Below are positions 4,090 through 5,289 of a DNA stretch of 5,289 nucleotides, one piece after another (the first letter of the stretch is position 1; the number at the start of each line of letters is the position of its first letter). A model generated the notes under the pieces. The model was given only the letters and a program-made list of their open reading frames with translations, made no database searches and was not told the DNA's origin. Location of the stretch: positions 1 to 5,289 of the forward strand of contig URPU01000121.1 of assembly GCA_900549865.1 (NCBI GenBank). The letters run 5' to 3'. A program made the translations under genes and the position numbers. Source of the DNA: an uncultured Eubacteriales bacterium. GTDB taxonomy: Bacteria > Bacillota > Clostridia > Oscillospirales > Oscillospiraceae.

Positions 4090-4614
4090 ATGGCTGAAGA
4101 AGCGAAATGGTACGTTGTTCATACCTATTCCGGGTATGAAAACGCAGTCGCCGCCGCTGTTATGAAGGCGGCCGAAAACCGCAAAATGACCGACCTTATA
4201 AGAGAGGTCAACATTCCGCTGGAGACTGTCACTGAAATCACCGACGCCGGCGAAAAGACTGTCGAGCGCAAGGTGTTTCCCGGCTACGTCCTCGTCAAGA
4301 TGATACTGACGGACGAGAGCTGGCATCTCATCCACAATGTCCGCGGTGCAACGGGCTTCGTCGGCTCGGACGGCAAGGCCATCCCCCTGACGGAGCAGGA
4401 AATTTACGATCTGGGTGTCGAACACAAGGAGATCGTCGTGGGCTACGCTCTCGGCGACGAGGTCAGGGTCACTGACGGCCCGCTGGCCGGCTTCAACGGC
4501 GTTGTGGACGAGCTTGAGCCCGATAAGAACAGGGTTCGCGTCGTCGTGTCCATGTTCGGCAGAGAGACTCCTGTGGATCTGGAGCTTGACCAGGTCGAGG
4601 CTATCAAAGAATAA
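4090..4614 (+). CDS. nusG: Transcription elongation/termination factor NusG
   Basis: NusG binds the RNA polymerase clamp and modulates elongation, pausing and Rho or ribosome coupling. The 174-residue protein has the NGN domain (about 5-105) opening WYVVHTYSGYEN (7-18), with KVFPGYVLVKM (61-71) and NVRGATGFVG (83-92), and a C-terminal KOW domain (about 121-170) with GDEVRVTDGPLAGFNG (122-137). No insertion domain is present. There is no good AGGAGG before ATG 4090, only a weak GGCGGG in the last secE codons, so its translation probably depends on coupling to secE 6 bp upstream. Confidence 0.96.
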   Translation: MAEEAKWYVVHTYSGYENAVAAAVMKAAENRKMTDLIREVNIPLETVTEITDAGEKTVERKVFPGYVLVKMILTDESWHLIHNVRGATGFVGSDGKAIPLTEQEIYDLGVEHKEIVVGYALGDEVRVTDGPLAGFNGVVDELEPDKNRVRVVVSMFGRETPVDLELDQVEAIKE

Positions 4615-4639
4615 TACTAGTAAGAAAGAGGTGCTGTAA

Positions 4640-5065
4640 ATGGCACAGAAAGTAGTTGGATACGTAAGATTCCAGGTTCCTGCCGGCAAGGCTACCCCGG
4701 CGCCCCCTGTCGGCCCCGCACTCGGCCAGTACGGCGTTAACATCGGTCAGTTCACCAAGGACTTCAACGACCGCACCAAGAACGACATGGGCATGATGAT
4801 CCCTGTCGTCATCACCGTATACTCTGACCGCAGCTTCACCTTTATCACCAAGACTCCTCCTGCCGCTCTTCTCATCAAGAAGGCCTGCGGCATCGAGACC
4901 GCTTCCGGCGTTCCCCAGCGCGACAAGGTCGCCACTATCAGCAAGGAAGACGTCCGCAAGATCGCCGAGCAGAAAATGCCCGACCTCAACTGCACCGACA
5001 TCGAGTCCGCAATGAGCATGATCGCCGGCACCTGCCGCTCCATGGGCGTCATCGTCGGCGACTGA
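4640..5065 (+). CDS. rplK: 50S ribosomal protein L11
   Basis: L11 forms the GTPase-associated region of the large subunit with 23S rRNA and L10, and is the site of thiostrepton action and RelA-linked signalling. The 141 residues match the family length exactly. The N-terminal domain has VPAGKATPAPPVGPALGQ (13-30), the proline-rich thiostrepton-facing segment. The rRNA-binding C-terminal domain (about 72-141) ends AGTCRSMGVIVGD. AAAGAGGTG (4625-4633) is 6 nt from ATG 4640. The gene lies 25 bp after nusG and 64 bp before rplA. Confidence 0.97.
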   Translation: MAQKVVGYVRFQVPAGKATPAPPVGPALGQYGVNIGQFTKDFNDRTKNDMGMMIPVVITVYSDRSFTFITKTPPAALLIKKACGIETASGVPQRDKVATISKEDVRKIAEQKMPDLNCTDIESAMSMIAGTCRSMGVIVGD

Positions 5066-5078
5066 GCCGGCGGCTAAC

Positions 5079-5109
5079 GTGGGAGGATTTATCCATCCGA
5101 CTCAACCAC
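5079..5109 (+). promoter_or_regulatory. Small two-helix structure in the rplK-rplA gap, possible L1 control site
   Basis: GTGG (5079-5082) can pair with CCAC (5106-5109), and inside it GGAT (5085-5088) with ATCC (5095-5098), leaving an asymmetric internal loop (GA opposite seven bases). Two short helices around an asymmetric loop are the general form of L1 binding sites on rRNA and on its own mRNA. Both helices are only 4 bp, so chance formation is possible. Confidence 0.35.
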
Positions 5110-5129
5110 ATTATTAGGAGGAAAACAAA

Positions 5130-5289
5130 GTGTTCAGAAGTAAAAATTATAAAGAGAGCGCTAAGCTCATAGATAAGCAGGCCCTCTATGATCCCATGGA
5201 GGCACTCACCCTCGTATGCTCCGCAAGCAAGGCCAAGTTCGACGAGACCGTCGAGCTGCACGTCAAGCTCGGTGTTGACGGCCGTCACG
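5130..5289 (+). CDS. rplA: 50S ribosomal protein L1, N-terminal part (cut by window end)
   Basis: L1 binds the mobile L1 stalk of 23S rRNA, helps release deacylated tRNA and is often the repressor of its own operon. The visible 53 codons start at GTG 5130 and encode a typical L1 beginning: FRSKNYKESAKLIDKQALYD (2-21), then KAKFDETVELHVKLGVD (34-50) and GRH at the edge. The start is supported by AGGAGG (5116-5121), 8 nt upstream; there is no ATG at this position. The reading frame is open to the last base, so the gene continues past the window. Confidence 0.93.
   Translation, partial: MFRSKNYKESAKLIDKQALYDPMEALTLVCSASKAKFDETVELHVKLGVDGRH

Noticed and set aside
3466..4743. Minus-strand ORF of 425 codons opposite rpmG, secE and nusG
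   Set aside because: Those three genes are unmistakable on the plus strand; the minus frame is merely open opposite them.
5049..5288. Minus-strand ORF at the right end
   Set aside because: It lies opposite the start of rplA, which has a clear L1 sequence and ribosome binding site.

Overview
The window looks like chromosome from a GC-rich, endospore-forming member of the Clostridia, most like the Oscillospirales/Ruminococcaceae. Three things point there: a clear SpoIVB sporulation protease, strong AGGAGG-type ribosome binding sites throughout, and a small Gram-positive-type hydrophobic toxin. The taxonomy is inferred from gene content and style, not from a marker search.

Left end (1-440). 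This stretch looks empty but holds a compact type I toxin-antitoxin module. A 26-residue membrane peptide (112-192, +) has its own terminator at 239-270. Opposite it, a near-consensus promoter (TTGACA-18-TATAAT, minus strand, 279-308) should start an antisense RNA of about 93 nt. That RNA would end in a hairpin plus T6 terminator that overlaps the toxin stop codon. The mRNA also carries a possible 5'-3' long-range pairing and alternating C and G runs around the toxin ribosome binding site. Several GC-rich inverted repeats fill 290-433.

Middle (441-3291, minus strand). Three genes point left, in transcription order folC (folylpolyglutamate/dihydrofolate synthase), ruvX/yqgF (Holliday junction resolvase-like / pre-16S rRNA nuclease) and spoIVB (intermembrane serine protease of sporulation). 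folC and ruvX are 16 bp apart and surely co-transcribed. spoIVB follows after 165 bp that carry hairpins and a promoter-like sequence of its own.

Right (3292-5289, plus strand). A 336-bp divergent intergenic region holds a good folC promoter facing left and a strong promoter facing right. The latter drives rpmG (L33)-secE-nusG-rplK (L11)-rplA (L1, cut by the window edge), the standard bacterial translation / secretion / transcription-elongation cluster. Its long leader has a strong hairpin and a six-codon ORF with a good ribosome binding site. The L11-L1 gap contains a small two-helix structure that may be an L1 control site.

The protein-coding genes are ordinary and confidently identified. 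The part most worth a second look is the toxin module at 31-318 and its RNA architecture.
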